A stretch of 63,076 nt of DNA from Woeseiaceae bacterium. Its GTDB lineage: Bacteria > Pseudomonadota > Gammaproteobacteria > Steroidobacterales > Woeseiaceae. Below the pieces are notes generated by a model. That model did no database searches, was not told where the DNA came from, and saw only the letters and a list, made by a program, of their open reading frames with translations. The position numbers and the translations under genes were made by a program. Below are positions 26,765 to 36,065 of this stretch, in pieces. Numbering within the stretch: the stretch's first letter is position 1; every line of letters starts with the position of its first letter. The stretch covers positions 1-63,076 of the forward strand of contig JAOIZZ010000003.1 in assembly GCA_028227395.1 (NCBI GenBank). Direction: 5' to 3'.

Positions 26765-28063
26765 ATGACAAAAGATGTCTTCGTATTAAAATCGTCTGAT
26801 GGCTCTGCTCCAATTGAGCTTCCCGTTGAATCTGGCACAATAGGCCCAGATGTTCTTGATATAACCAAGTTATATAAAGAGAAAAAAGTTTTTACATATG
26901 ATCCTGGTTTTGTTTCTACCGCCAGTTGTCATAGCAAAATAACATACATCGATGGTGATGAAGGCATATTGCTCTATCGTGGATATCCAGTTGAACAGTT
27001 AGCAAAATCGTCAAATTTTATTGAGGTAGCATATTTGCTGCTTTATGGAGAGCTGCCCAATAAGAATTTGTTACATGATTTTTCTTCATCCATTACCCAT
27101 CACACCATGTTAAATGAGGGTATGTTGCGATTTTTTAATGGGTTTCGTTATGACGCTCATCCAATGGCAATGTTATCTGCTATTGTTGGTTCGATGTCTG
27201 CTTACTATCATGACACTATGGACATCAACAGTGTTCATGCTCGTGAGATTTTTGCACACCGTATCATCGCTAAACTGCCAACCATCGCAGCTGCTGCATA
27301 TAAACATTCAGTGGGGCAGCCCTTTGTTTATCCTCGCAATGATTTAGGATATTGTGAAAATTTATTGCACATGTTTTTTTCTGTTCCTGCGGAAAATCAA
27401 AAAATAGATTCAGTCGCAGCAGAAGCACTAGATTTATTATTTATATTGCATGCTGATCATGAACAAAATTGTTCAACTTCAACGGTTCGAATGGCTGGAA
27501 GTTCAGGAGCCAATCCTTATTCAGCTATCGCCGCTGGTATATCTGCGTTATGGGGTCCAGCGCATGGCGGTGCAAATGAAGCTGTATTAAGAATGTTAGA
27601 AGATATTGGCAGCAAAAAAAATATACAAAAATATATAGCTAAAGCAAAAGATAAAGACGATCCCTTTCGTCTAATGGGTTTTGGGCATCGTGTTTATAAA
27701 AACTATGACCCTCGAGCTAAAATTATTAGAGAAACGTGTCATAAGGTACTCAATCAAAAAGGAAGAAATAATTCACCTCTCCTTGAGTTAGCCCTAGAGT
27801 TAGAAGAAGTGGCATTAAGCGATCCATACTTCATCGAAAAGAACCTTTACCCGAACGTTGATTTTTATTCTGGTATAATTTATCAAGCTCTAGGTATTCC
27901 GACTTCTATGTTTACTGTGATGTTTGCAATAGGCAGGACTGTTGGTTGGGTTGCACATTGGCGAGAAATGATTGCAGATCCTAATGTAAAAATAAGCCGC
28001 CCAAGACAGCTCTATACTGGTCAACCTGAAAGAGATTATTTATCTTTAGAGGCTCGAACCTAA
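26765..28063 (+). CDS. gltA: Citrate synthase (type II)
   Basis: Citrate synthase condenses oxaloacetate and acetyl-CoA at the entry of the TCA cycle. The 432-aa protein has the catalytic residues in [41 protein letters not shown] and [14 protein letters not shown]. The N-terminal beta-rich domain (about residues 1-60) marks the hexameric, NADH-regulated Gram-negative type II enzyme. Its last 18 bases overlap the end of the convergent gene on the other strand. Confidence 0.97.
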   Translation: MTKDVFVLKSSDGSAPIELPVESGTIGPDVLDITKLYKEKKVFTYDPGFVSTASCHSKITYIDGDEGILLYRGYPVEQLAKSSNFIEVAYLLLYGELPNKNLLHDFSSSITHHTMLNEGMLRFFNGFRYDAHPMAMLSAIVGSMSAYYHDTMDINSVHAREIFAHRIIAKLPTIAAAAYKHSVGQPFVYPRNDLGYCENLLHMFFSVPAENQKIDSVAAEALDLLFILHADHEQNCSTSTVRMAGSSGANPYSAIAAGISALWGPAHGGANEAVLRMLEDIGSKKNIQKYIAKAKDKDDPFRLMGFGHRVYKNYDPRAKIIRETCHKVLNQKGRNNSPLLELALELEEVALSDPYFIEKNLYPNVDFYSGIIYQALGIPTSMFTVMFAIGRTVGWVAHWREMIADPNVKISRPRQLYTGQPERDYLSLEART

Positions 28064-28660
28064 GATCACTAGAAGCTTTTTTAGCGCTTTTGCTTTGATT
28101 CTTTTCATTGGTTTATTATTAATTCTACTAATAGGGATTTGCTTTATTTCCTTATGTGTAAATACTGTTACTTCAATATCAATTTTTTTGTAAATAAAAG
28201 TTAATCCTTTAAAACTCTTCGTTGTTTGATGGCCTGTTTTTAATTGTCTTTCGTAAAGTTTATGCGCGATCAATTGGTCATCTAATTGACTCATTACTTC
28301 TTCAATATTTTCAGCGCTTAAGTGAATATTGATTGGAGACCCGGCAGTAGCAGTTCCATTTGCTACGGGGCCAACCAGAAATGATTGAAAATTGCTAAAG
28401 AACTCCATTACAGATAATGCAATTTTACGTAATTTGAATAGTGAAACATGATGTGATTCACCATCAAATAATCGATGGTATTCTTTTAATTTATCTTCAA
28501 TTTCAGAGTTACGAGGCAGACAGCCTAAATTTTGAAAATTGAGATTCTCCGCTGCTTTGTATTTTGCAGTGTGATATTTTTCAATTCCTTGTTCCACCAT
28601 AATGCGAGCAGTTTCTTGAGCTATCATTTTTTTTATTTGTGATTTTGTTTTCAGTTGCAT
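28046..28660 (-). CDS. Uncharacterised protein, possible nucleotidyltransferase-like fold
   Basis: I do not recognise this 204-aa soluble protein with certainty. The frame extends upstream into the PBP1a gene, but ATG 28660 ([11 protein letters not shown]) is the sensible start, 16 bases after the PBP1a stop. An N-terminal helical part ([17 protein letters not shown]) is followed by [19 protein letters not shown], a glycine-rich turn then S-x-I. This recalls the GS...D/N pattern of nucleotidyltransferases, and a later strand IDIEVTVFT could hold the third acidic position. The C-terminus is very basic ([14 protein letters not shown]). It probably shares a transcript with the PBP1a gene. The fold suggestion is a weak inference. 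Confidence 0.6.
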   Translation of the reverse strand: MQLKTKSQIKKMIAQETARIMVEQGIEKYHTAKYKAAENLNFQNLGCLPRNSEIEDKLKEYHRLFDGESHHVSLFKLRKIALSVMEFFSNFQSFLVGPVANGTATAGSPINIHLSAENIEEVMSQLDDQLIAHKLYERQLKTGHQTTKSFKGLTFIYKKIDIEVTVFTHKEIKQIPISRINNKPMKRIKAKALKKLLVILGSSL

Positions 28661-28676
28661 ACTAGAATCAGCTGAT

Positions 28677-31214
28677 TTAATTGAATATATCTTGTGATTG
28701 ATTATTCTCTTCGCAGCTCGGGAGATTATCCTTATGGAAAACTTCAAACATTACATCATCCGTTTCATTTGAATTTGCAGGGCAGCCAGTTATTTTCGAT
28801 ATTCTTACCGTTATCATGTCTTTAGGCATATTCATGCTACTTTCCGGAGCGTTCTCTAGGGTTGCTCTCATCAGCTCAATCCATATGGGTAGAGCGGTTC
28901 TAGATCCTTGTTCGCCAGTTCCTAAAGGTTCATTATTGTCATTACCAACCCACACTACCGCTGAAATATCGTTATTAAATCCTGCAAACCAAGCATCTCG
29001 ATAGTCGTTTGTAGTGCCAGTTTTTCCAGATAAATCCCTTCTGCCTAATTCTCGCCTAGCTCTAACCCCAGTTCCCCTCCTTATTACTTCACGTAACATG
29101 TCCTGCATAATAAATGCATTCTGTGCAGTAATAATTCTGGGAGCCAAACTAATATCTTTATATAATTCAGGAGAGAAGTTAGCATTTGGTTTATAGATTT
29201 CAACAATTTCTGCCATTTGTTCTAAAAGAAGTTCTTGTTCTTCGGCTGCTTGTTTTTGATTAAGAACTATCTTGTTTGTAGTTGATATATCTTGCTCACA
29301 CATGGAGCATACAATGGGGTTAGAGCTCTGATAAATTAATTCATCCTCAGCATTTCTAATCGAATCTATTATAAACGGACTAACCGAGTACCCACCATTG
29401 GCAAATACAGCATAAGCTTGCGCCATATCTAAAGCTGATGCTGATCCTGCACCTAATGCAAGACCTCCGTTTGTAGGAAGGGCGTCCTTGCTAAAGCCAA
29501 ATGGCTTGATATGTTCTATGGCATTATTTATACCGGTTTTTTCTAGAAGCAGTCTTACTGTTGCTAAATTCATCGACCGAACTAAAGCTTCTCTTAATCT
29601 TTGTTCACCATAAAACTTTCCACTGTAGTTTGATGGCCGCCAGTCTTCTTCTAGTTCTTTTGAACTCATAACAACTGGGGCATCAAGTAAAATTGTAGAG
29701 GCCGTATTACCCTCTGCAAGCGCGGCAGAATATATTAAAGGCTTGAACGAGGATCCGGGTTGCCTTCTGTCATTTAAAGCATGGTTAATTTTATTAATAT
29801 TATAATCAAAACCACCGCTAAGTGATGTTATTGCTCCATCAAATGGATCTATAGAAACTACTGCAGCATTTGCTGCAGGAATTTCTGCTAAAGCATATTC
29901 GCCTGTAGTGGTTAACATTACATAAATTACGTCACCTATTTTTAATATATCATCTATATTTTTTGGCAACTTAGATGCACCAACACTTCCATACGGTTTG
30001 GCCCATTTTAAATTACGCCAAGATAGATCGGATCTTTCTCCAGAATTAAATATTATATCGGCAGAATTGTCGAAATTTAAATCTGAGACTAGAGCGGGTC
30101 TTAGAACAGCAAGATCACTAAACTCATCAATTGAAATTCGTATATTTTCTGGCCATTTTTCAAAAGGTAGTGAGGCATTTAAATTTGCAATATTAATATG
30201 ACCAATTGGCCCCTGAAAGCCTTGACGATGAGAATATTCTAATAAGCCCCTCCTCAATGAGTAAGTGGCTGCTTTTTGTATTTTAGAATCAATAGTGGTG
30301 ATCACTTTGTAGCCATCTCGTGTGGCATTTTTTCCGTATTTTTCAATCATAGAGATACGAACCATTTCTGCTACATATGGAGCAGATAGTTCACTCGCCG
30401 TTCCATGCAGCTTTGAAATAACAGGGTATTCAATAGAATTACTATAATTTTCATCGTCTATAAATCCCAATTGAAGCATTCCTGAAAGGACATAGTCTCT
30501 TCTAATTTTAGCTAAATTTGGGCTTCTGACAGGGTTATAGTTTGATGGTGCAGGCAAGACACCCGCAAGTGTGGCCGCTTCTGCAATATTGATGTTACTG
30601 ATGTTTTTTCCAAAGAACACTTGTGCAGCTGCGGCAACACCATAAGCGCGCTGCCCAAAGAACATTTTGTTTACAAAAAGCGTCATAATTTCTTTTTTTG
30701 TAAACTCTTGTTCGATGTTGTATGCCAAAAAAGCCTCTAGAATTTTACGAGTAAACAACCTTTTTCTATTAAGAAAGTAATCTCTTGCTAGTTGCTGAGT
30801 CAAGGTACTGCCACCGCCACTGATTTTTCCAGTAACCAGAATATTTAAGGCGGCCCTGAGCGTTCCTTGGTAGTCAATACCAGGATGATCAAAGAAACGC
30901 CGATCTTCCGCTGCAATGAAAGCTTGTATAACATGTTCAGGCAGATCATCGTAGGTAACAATGATACGTTTTCGTTCCCCTATTTCATCAATAAGTCTGC
31001 CATCTCGACTGTAAATTTTTAGCGGTGTCTCTAGGGGTATTTCACGTATTGTTTCAGCGGGCGGTAAGCTTGGTTTTACATATAGATATGCAGCCAATAC
31101 GCCTGCTGTCATCATAATAGAAAATATTACAGCGAGTCCGCTGAATAATGATAACCAATAGCAAAATAGCGAGATTATATTTTTTTTATTAAATCTTTTT
31201 ATGTTTAAATTCAT
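28677..31214 (-). CDS. mrcA: Penicillin-binding protein 1A (bifunctional transglycosylase/transpeptidase)
   Basis: PBP1a polymerises and cross-links peptidoglycan. The 845-aa protein has an N-terminal membrane anchor (about 17-46) and the GT51 domain with EDRRFFDHPG (103-112) and GGSTLTQQLARDYF (from 133). An OB-like insert follows (about 320-440), then the transpeptidase with SSFK (Ser478 nucleophile, Lys481), SMN in RSMNLAT, and KTGTT near the C-terminus. The insert and length fit PBP1A (ponA/mrcA) rather than PBP1B. It is divergent from aroK, a common neighbourhood in this class. Confidence 0.95.
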   Translation of the reverse strand: MNLNIKRFNKKNIISLFCYWLSLFSGLAVIFSIMMTAGVLAAYLYVKPSLPPAETIREIPLETPLKIYSRDGRLIDEIGERKRIIVTYDDLPEHVIQAFIAAEDRRFFDHPGIDYQGTLRAALNILVTGKISGGGSTLTQQLARDYFLNRKRLFTRKILEAFLAYNIEQEFTKKEIMTLFVNKMFFGQRAYGVAAAAQVFFGKNISNINIAEAATLAGVLPAPSNYNPVRSPNLAKIRRDYVLSGMLQLGFIDDENYSNSIEYPVISKLHGTASELSAPYVAEMVRISMIEKYGKNATRDGYKVITTIDSKIQKAATYSLRRGLLEYSHRQGFQGPIGHINIANLNASLPFEKWPENIRISIDEFSDLAVLRPALVSDLNFDNSADIIFNSGERSDLSWRNLKWAKPYGSVGASKLPKNIDDILKIGDVIYVMLTTTGEYALAEIPAANAAVVSIDPFDGAITSLSGGFDYNINKINHALNDRRQPGSSFKPLIYSAALAEGNTASTILLDAPVVMSSKELEEDWRPSNYSGKFYGEQRLREALVRSMNLATVRLLLEKTGINNAIEHIKPFGFSKDALPTNGGLALGAGSASALDMAQAYAVFANGGYSVSPFIIDSIRNAEDELIYQSSNPIVCSMCEQDISTTNKIVLNQKQAAEEQELLLEQMAEIVEIYKPNANFSPELYKDISLAPRIITAQNAFIMQDMLREVIRRGTGVRARRELGRRDLSGKTGTTNDYRDAWFAGFNNDISAVVWVGNDNNEPLGTGEQGSRTALPIWIELMRATLENAPESSMNMPKDMITVRISKITGCPANSNETDDVMFEVFHKDNLPSCEENNQSQDIFN

Positions 31215-31389
31215 ATTAAAATTTAGAAATTACTGAGTACTATTCTCTTGGGTATTTCTTCATTTTTTACTTTTTATTGTGTAGTTAAAATTATAAGCCT
31301 TTTTTTAATAATTTTATGCAATTCTAAGCAAATTTGTGTATCTAAACTATATCGGTAGAATTATCACTAACGTAGATATAGAGATAATT

Positions 31390-31902
31390 ATGAAGCAATC
31401 AAGAAATTATTTTCTTGTAGGACCAATGGGTGCTGGTAAAACAGCCGTGGGCCGTCAATTATCTAGACTGTTGCATCATCAATTCGTTGATAGTGACGAA
31501 GAGATTGAATTAAGGACGGGTGTTGATATTCCATTTATCTTTGAAAAAGAGGGAGAAAATGGTTTTAGAATACGTGAAGAGAAGGTAATTGAAGAGTTAT
31601 CTGAAAGACAAGGTATTACTCTAGCCACTGGCGGTGGTGCAATATTGCGGGAAAAAAATCGAATTTTCCTTGGCTCAAGAGGAACTGTCATTTATTTATA
31701 CGCAAGTATTGAGAAACAGGTTGAGCGCACGAGCAGAGGAAAAGAAAGACCACTGCTCACAAATAAAAATTCAGAGAAAGTTTTAAAAGACTTAATGGAG
31801 ATTCGTGACCCATTATATCGGTCAATTGCAGATATGATTATTGATACAGATGGCAGAAAAATAAACAGTGTAGCGCAAGAGATTTTTGATGCGTTGAGTT
31901 AA
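31390..31902 (+). CDS. aroK: Shikimate kinase
   Basis: AroK phosphorylates shikimate on the way to chorismate. From ATG 31390 the protein has 170 aa and begins MKQSRNYFLVGPMGAGKTAVG with the Walker A motif directly after strand 1. An upstream GTG at 31336 would add 18 unconserved residues. Other motifs are DSDEEIE (shikimate binding), the GGGA loop after ITLATGG, and the lid R in RGKERPLL. aroB follows after 33 bases, the standard aroKB pair feeding the trp operon located further along the window. Confidence 0.96.
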   Translation: MKQSRNYFLVGPMGAGKTAVGRQLSRLLHHQFVDSDEEIELRTGVDIPFIFEKEGENGFRIREEKVIEELSERQGITLATGGGAILREKNRIFLGSRGTVIYLYASIEKQVERTSRGKERPLLTNKNSEKVLKDLMEIRDPLYRSIADMIIDTDGRKINSVAQEIFDALS

Positions 31903-31935
31903 AGTAAGTAAAAATAAATTAAATAGGCTAATAGA

Positions 31936-33009
31936 TTGATAGATCAAGAAACACTTCAGGTTGAATTGGGTGAACGAACTTATCCAATAATAATTGGTTC
32001 TAAATTCTTTAAGAACGGATTTATTTTTGATGAATGGGTCTCTGGTAAGGATTGTTTGATCGTTACTAATGAGGTGGTTGCACCACTCTATTTAGAATCG
32101 TTAGTATCACAGCTAAAAAATAAAAATGTTGTGTCTTTGATCTTGCCAGATGGAGAATCAAATAAAACACTCACTATTTGGTCGCAAATAATCGATAAGT
32201 TAGTTGCAATGAAAGCCAGTAGAGATACCACTGTTATTGCTCTTGGTGGGGGAGTGATTGGAGATATTACTGGATTTGCAGCTGCTTCTTATATGCGAGG
32301 GATACCGTATATCCAAGTGCCTACGACATTATTATCTCAGGTGGATTCTTCCGTTGGTGGCAAGACCGGTATCAATCATATTCAAGGAAAAAATCTAGTA
32401 GGCGCTTTTCATCAACCAAAATTAGTGCTCATTGATATCGATACATTAAATACTTTACCAAAAAGAGAATTAATTTCGGGTTTAGCTGAGGTGATAAAAT
32501 ACGGAGCCATTGCAGATTATGATTTTTTTTGCTGGCTAGAAAAACAGATAGAGCAATTATTAAACAGAGATCCAGAAATATTAATTAAAGCTATTCTCAA
32601 ATCATGCTCAATAAAGGCACAAGTAGTTGGCGATGATGAATTTGAAAATGGTAGAAGAGCCATCCTCAATTTCGGCCATACTTTCGGCCATGCAATTGAG
32701 AATATAAAAGGGTACGGTGAAATTTTGCATGGTGAGGCGATTGCTATCGGCATGGTATTGGCCGCTGAAATAAGCTCGCTGAATCAACCCGATATAAATC
32801 GACTCGAAGCTCTCATCATGAGTGCTGGCTTACCTCATAAGATTGATTCAATCAATGTAGACGCTATGTATGAAGTAATGCTGATGGATAAAAAAGTCAA
32901 AGCAAACAAACTAAGGTATGTATTGTTACGTTCTTTGGGTGAGGCATTTATTGATGAAGATGTTTCTGCAGAAAATGTTCGAGACGTCATCACTAATAGA
33001 GTCAGTTGA
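31936..33009 (+). CDS. aroB: 3-dehydroquinate synthase
   Basis: AroB converts DAHP to 3-dehydroquinate using NAD and a metal. The 357-aa protein has the NAD-binding ALGGGVIGDITGFAAASYMRG, the TTLLSQVDSSVGGKTGIN core, the metal-ligand segments GLAEVIKYG, NFGHTFGHAIE and LHGEAIAIGM. The start codon is TTG (31936) with a weak TAGG upstream; no ATG occurs near. dgt starts 4 bases after the stop. Confidence 0.96.
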   Translation: MIDQETLQVELGERTYPIIIGSKFFKNGFIFDEWVSGKDCLIVTNEVVAPLYLESLVSQLKNKNVVSLILPDGESNKTLTIWSQIIDKLVAMKASRDTTVIALGGGVIGDITGFAAASYMRGIPYIQVPTTLLSQVDSSVGGKTGINHIQGKNLVGAFHQPKLVLIDIDTLNTLPKRELISGLAEVIKYGAIADYDFFCWLEKQIEQLLNRDPEILIKAILKSCSIKAQVVGDDEFENGRRAILNFGHTFGHAIENIKGYGEILHGEAIAIGMVLAAEISSLNQPDINRLEALIMSAGLPHKIDSINVDAMYEVMLMDKKVKANKLRYVLLRSLGEAFIDEDVSAENVRDVITNRVS

Positions 33010-33013
33010 CTAA

Positions 33014-34147
33014 ATGTCTGGGCATGATAATTTGCTGGCTTGTTATGCCGCTCAAGAAAAACATAGCAAAGGCAGACTTAATAAAGAGTCAAAACCAAAA
33101 TATCGGAGTGAATTTCAAAGAGATCGAGATAGAATAATTCATTCCAGTGCTTTTCGTCGTCTCGTATATAAAACTCAAGTATTTGTAAATCATGAAGGCG
33201 ATTTATATCGAACTCGATTGACGCATTCTATAGAAGTGTCTCAAATTGCCAGAACACTGGCCCAATCTTTAAATTTAAATGAAACGCTGATAGAGGCAAT
33301 GTCCCTTGCACATGATCTAGGACATACTCCGTTTGGTCATGCCGGCCAAGATAAGTTAAATACGTGCATGAAAGATTTCGGGGGATTCGAGCATAATTTA
33401 CAATCTTTGCGGGTGGTTGATCATTTGGAATACAGATATGCTGAATTTGATGGTTTAAATCTTACGTTTGAAACACGCGAAGGAATACTAAAGCATTGCT
33501 CATTAAATAATGCGAAACAACTAGATGAATTAGGCCAACGATTTATTAAAAGACACCAGCCAGGACTGGAAGCGCAATTGGTGAATATTGCAGATGCGAT
33601 TGCTTATAATCACCATGATATTGATGATGGATATAGGGCGGGATTGATTACATTAGACCAATTGATGGAAGTAAATTTATTTAAAAAACCTTTTTATGGA
33701 GTACAAGAAAAATACCCCAATGTTGATGAGAGACGAATGATACACGAGACCTTACGTCAAATGATCAGTCTTGTGGTTCATGATTTGATTGGTAATACAG
33801 CGGCTGCCATTAAAGAGTTAAATCCAAAATCTATCGATGATATTCGAGGGCAAAGTTACAAGCTTGCAAAATTCAGTGACAATATTAATTTTCAGCATTT
33901 AGAATTAAAAAGATTTTTAAATACCAATTTATATAAACACCCCAAAGTTATGGAGATGACGAATCGAGCTGAAATTATGATCCAGGGTTTATTTGATAAA
34001 TACATGATGGACAACGATGCCTTGCCAGATGATTTTAATGAAATATTAAAAGGCAAGACAGAGATGATTCGAGCACGAAAAATTGCAGATTATATCGCGG
34101 GAATGACGGATCGTTTTGCTATCGCAGAATTCAAACGTTTGATATAA
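33014..34147 (+). CDS. dgt: Deoxyguanosinetriphosphate triphosphohydrolase-like protein
   Basis: This HD-domain enzyme cleaves dNTPs to deoxynucleoside and triphosphate. The 377-aa protein has the N-terminal YRSEFQRDRDRIIHSSAFRRL, RTRLTHSIEVSQIART, the metal site AHDLGHTPFGHAGQ, and IADAIAYNHHDIDDGYRAG. It is the shorter, Pseudomonas-like form, not the E. coli form. It is tightly coupled to aroB (4 bases), as in several gammaproteobacteria. Confidence 0.93.
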   Translation: MSGHDNLLACYAAQEKHSKGRLNKESKPKYRSEFQRDRDRIIHSSAFRRLVYKTQVFVNHEGDLYRTRLTHSIEVSQIARTLAQSLNLNETLIEAMSLAHDLGHTPFGHAGQDKLNTCMKDFGGFEHNLQSLRVVDHLEYRYAEFDGLNLTFETREGILKHCSLNNAKQLDELGQRFIKRHQPGLEAQLVNIADAIAYNHHDIDDGYRAGLITLDQLMEVNLFKKPFYGVQEKYPNVDERRMIHETLRQMISLVVHDLIGNTAAAIKELNPKSIDDIRGQSYKLAKFSDNINFQHLELKRFLNTNLYKHPKVMEMTNRAEIMIQGLFDKYMMDNDALPDDFNEILKGKTEMIRARKIADYIAGMTDRFAIAEFKRLI

Positions 34148-34197
34148 AATTTTACGGGATAAATGCGAAGCTAGATTATCCAAAGGGAGAAGAGTGA

Positions 34198-34908
34198 GTG
34201 ATAGAGAATAATATTTCTACCAAAGACAGATTAATATTTGCTTTGGATGTACCCGATTGTGAGCTAGCAAAAAATCTAGTTAAGGAGTTGGGAGATTCTG
34301 TTCATTTTTATAAGCTAGGTCTTGAGCTAATGATGACAGGAGATTATTTTGAGCTCCTAGATTGGATGTTGACCAAAGAAAAAAAAGTATTCGCTGATTT
34401 AAAATTTTTTGATATTCCAGCCACAGTTGGTGCCGCGGTAAATAGATTGAAAGACAGAGGTGCTAGCTTTGTTACCGTGCATGGCAATCAATCAATTATG
34501 GAAGCAGCTGCTGAGAATAAAGGGAATGATCTTAAGGTTCTTGCGGTTACTGCTTTGACGAGTTTAGATCGTGGCGATCTTGATGACTTAGGTTTCGATT
34601 GTGATGTAGGGGACTTAGTCCTTTCGCGTGCCCGAAGAGCATTGGAGGCTGGTTGTGATGGAGTAATATCGTCCGGTATGGAGGTTGCAAAACTCCGCGC
34701 TCAAATTGATAACAAACTCTTGGTAATTACGCCAGGAATAAGGCCGGTTGACAATAAGCCCAGTGAAGATCAAAAAAGAGTGGTCACCGTGACCCAGGCA
34801 TTCAACAATGGGGCAGATTACATCGTGGTTGGTCGACCCATCCGTGATGCCATTAATCCTCGAGAATCTGCAGAAGCGATTCAAAACTCGATTGCTGAAT
34901 GTTTCTAA
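34198..34908 (+). CDS. pyrF: Orotidine 5'-phosphate decarboxylase
   Basis: PyrF performs the last step of UMP synthesis. The 236-aa protein has the catalytic DLKFFDIPATV (the Asp-Lys-Asp set), FALDVP at the start, VTPGIRP for phosphate binding, and ADYIVVGRPI. The start is GTG 34198, supported by AAGGGAGAAG a few bases upstream. hemE begins 4 bases after the stop, so the two are translated as a pair. Confidence 0.96.
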   Translation: MIENNISTKDRLIFALDVPDCELAKNLVKELGDSVHFYKLGLELMMTGDYFELLDWMLTKEKKVFADLKFFDIPATVGAAVNRLKDRGASFVTVHGNQSIMEAAAENKGNDLKVLAVTALTSLDRGDLDDLGFDCDVGDLVLSRARRALEAGCDGVISSGMEVAKLRAQIDNKLLVITPGIRPVDNKPSEDQKRVVTVTQAFNNGADYIVVGRPIRDAINPRESAEAIQNSIAECF

Positions 34909-34912
34909 GATC

Positions 34913-35995
34913 ATGAGTTTTGATTTAAAAAACGATATTTTTCTAAGGGCTTTGAAAAGAGAAAAAGTCCCCTATACGCCTATATGGATTATGCGCCAAG
35001 CAGGACGTTACCTGCCTGAGTATCGAGCGGTTAGAGAAGAGGCGGGTGATTTCATGAGCGTTTGTACAAATCCTCAATTAGCATGTGAAGTAACTTTGCA
35101 GCCATTAAGACGGTTTGAATTAGATGCCGCCATATTGTTTTCAGATATTTTGACCATACCCGATGCAATGGGGTTGGGTTTGTATTTTGAAACAGGCGAA
35201 GGGCCAAAGTTCAAATCACCGATCGTTTCATCTCGCGATATTAAAAATCTTATAGTGCCAGACGTGCATGAGAAGTTAGATTATGTTTTTTCTGCTGTGA
35301 AATTAATTAAACAAGAATTACGTGGTTCGGTGCCACTGATCGGTTTTTCTGGAAGTCCATGGACAGTGGCTACTTATATGGTGGAAGGCGGCTCTTCAAG
35401 AGAATTTTTAAAAATAAAAGCATTAAAAGATGAGGATCCATTAGCACTCAAAGTACTTTTAAATAAGATCGCTCTACTCACCATTGATTATTTAAACGCC
35501 CAGATAGAAGCAGGTGCTCAAGCGTTAATGATTTTTGATACCTGGGGCGGTATTTTAGAGGCTGATGACTATCGTCAATTTTCATTATCGTTTATGCAGC
35601 AAATAATAGATGGCTTGCATTTAAAACAAATGGAATCTGAGGTTCCAGTGATTTTATTCACCAAAGGGGCCGGCTCAAAGATTAGTGATATGTCTAATAC
35701 TGGTTGTAATGCACTAGGGATTGATTGGACCATGACGTTGAGTCAAGCAAGAGAATTAACCAATAATAAATTGGCATTACAAGGCAATCTTAATCCAAAT
35801 ATTTTAACTAAGTCAGAGGTTGAAATTCAGCAAGCGGTTGCCGATGTGTTGGCTGATTTTGGACCTAATTCAGGTCATGTATTTAATTTAGGCCATGGGA
35901 TTACGCCTGATATCGACCCTGCTAAAGTAAAATTATTGGTCGATACAGTTCATGAGCTTAGCAAGCAATATCATCAATCTTCACAAATTTTGTAG
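34913..35995 (+). CDS. hemE: Uroporphyrinogen decarboxylase
   Basis: HemE decarboxylates uroporphyrinogen III to coproporphyrinogen III. From ATG 34913 (MSFDLKND) the protein has 360 aa, the family length; the frame is open further upstream, but that part lies inside pyrF. Motifs are PIWIMRQAGRYLPEYR, the FSDILTIPDAMG segment with the catalytic Asp, GFSGSPWTVATYMVEG, and NLGHGI at the end. It points toward fadD across 70 bases without a clear terminator. Confidence 0.97.
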   Translation: MSFDLKNDIFLRALKREKVPYTPIWIMRQAGRYLPEYRAVREEAGDFMSVCTNPQLACEVTLQPLRRFELDAAILFSDILTIPDAMGLGLYFETGEGPKFKSPIVSSRDIKNLIVPDVHEKLDYVFSAVKLIKQELRGSVPLIGFSGSPWTVATYMVEGGSSREFLKIKALKDEDPLALKVLLNKIALLTIDYLNAQIEAGAQALMIFDTWGGILEADDYRQFSLSFMQQIIDGLHLKQMESEVPVILFTKGAGSKISDMSNTGCNALGIDWTMTLSQARELTNNKLALQGNLNPNILTKSEVEIQQAVADVLADFGPNSGHVFNLGHGITPDIDPAKVKLLVDTVHELSKQYHQSSQIL

Positions 35996-36065
35996 GGTTG
36001 TCAAAGGAATAGAGAGTATAAAGAATTCTCTTCTAATCAATCCTTCTTAATTGCCTTTCTATTCA

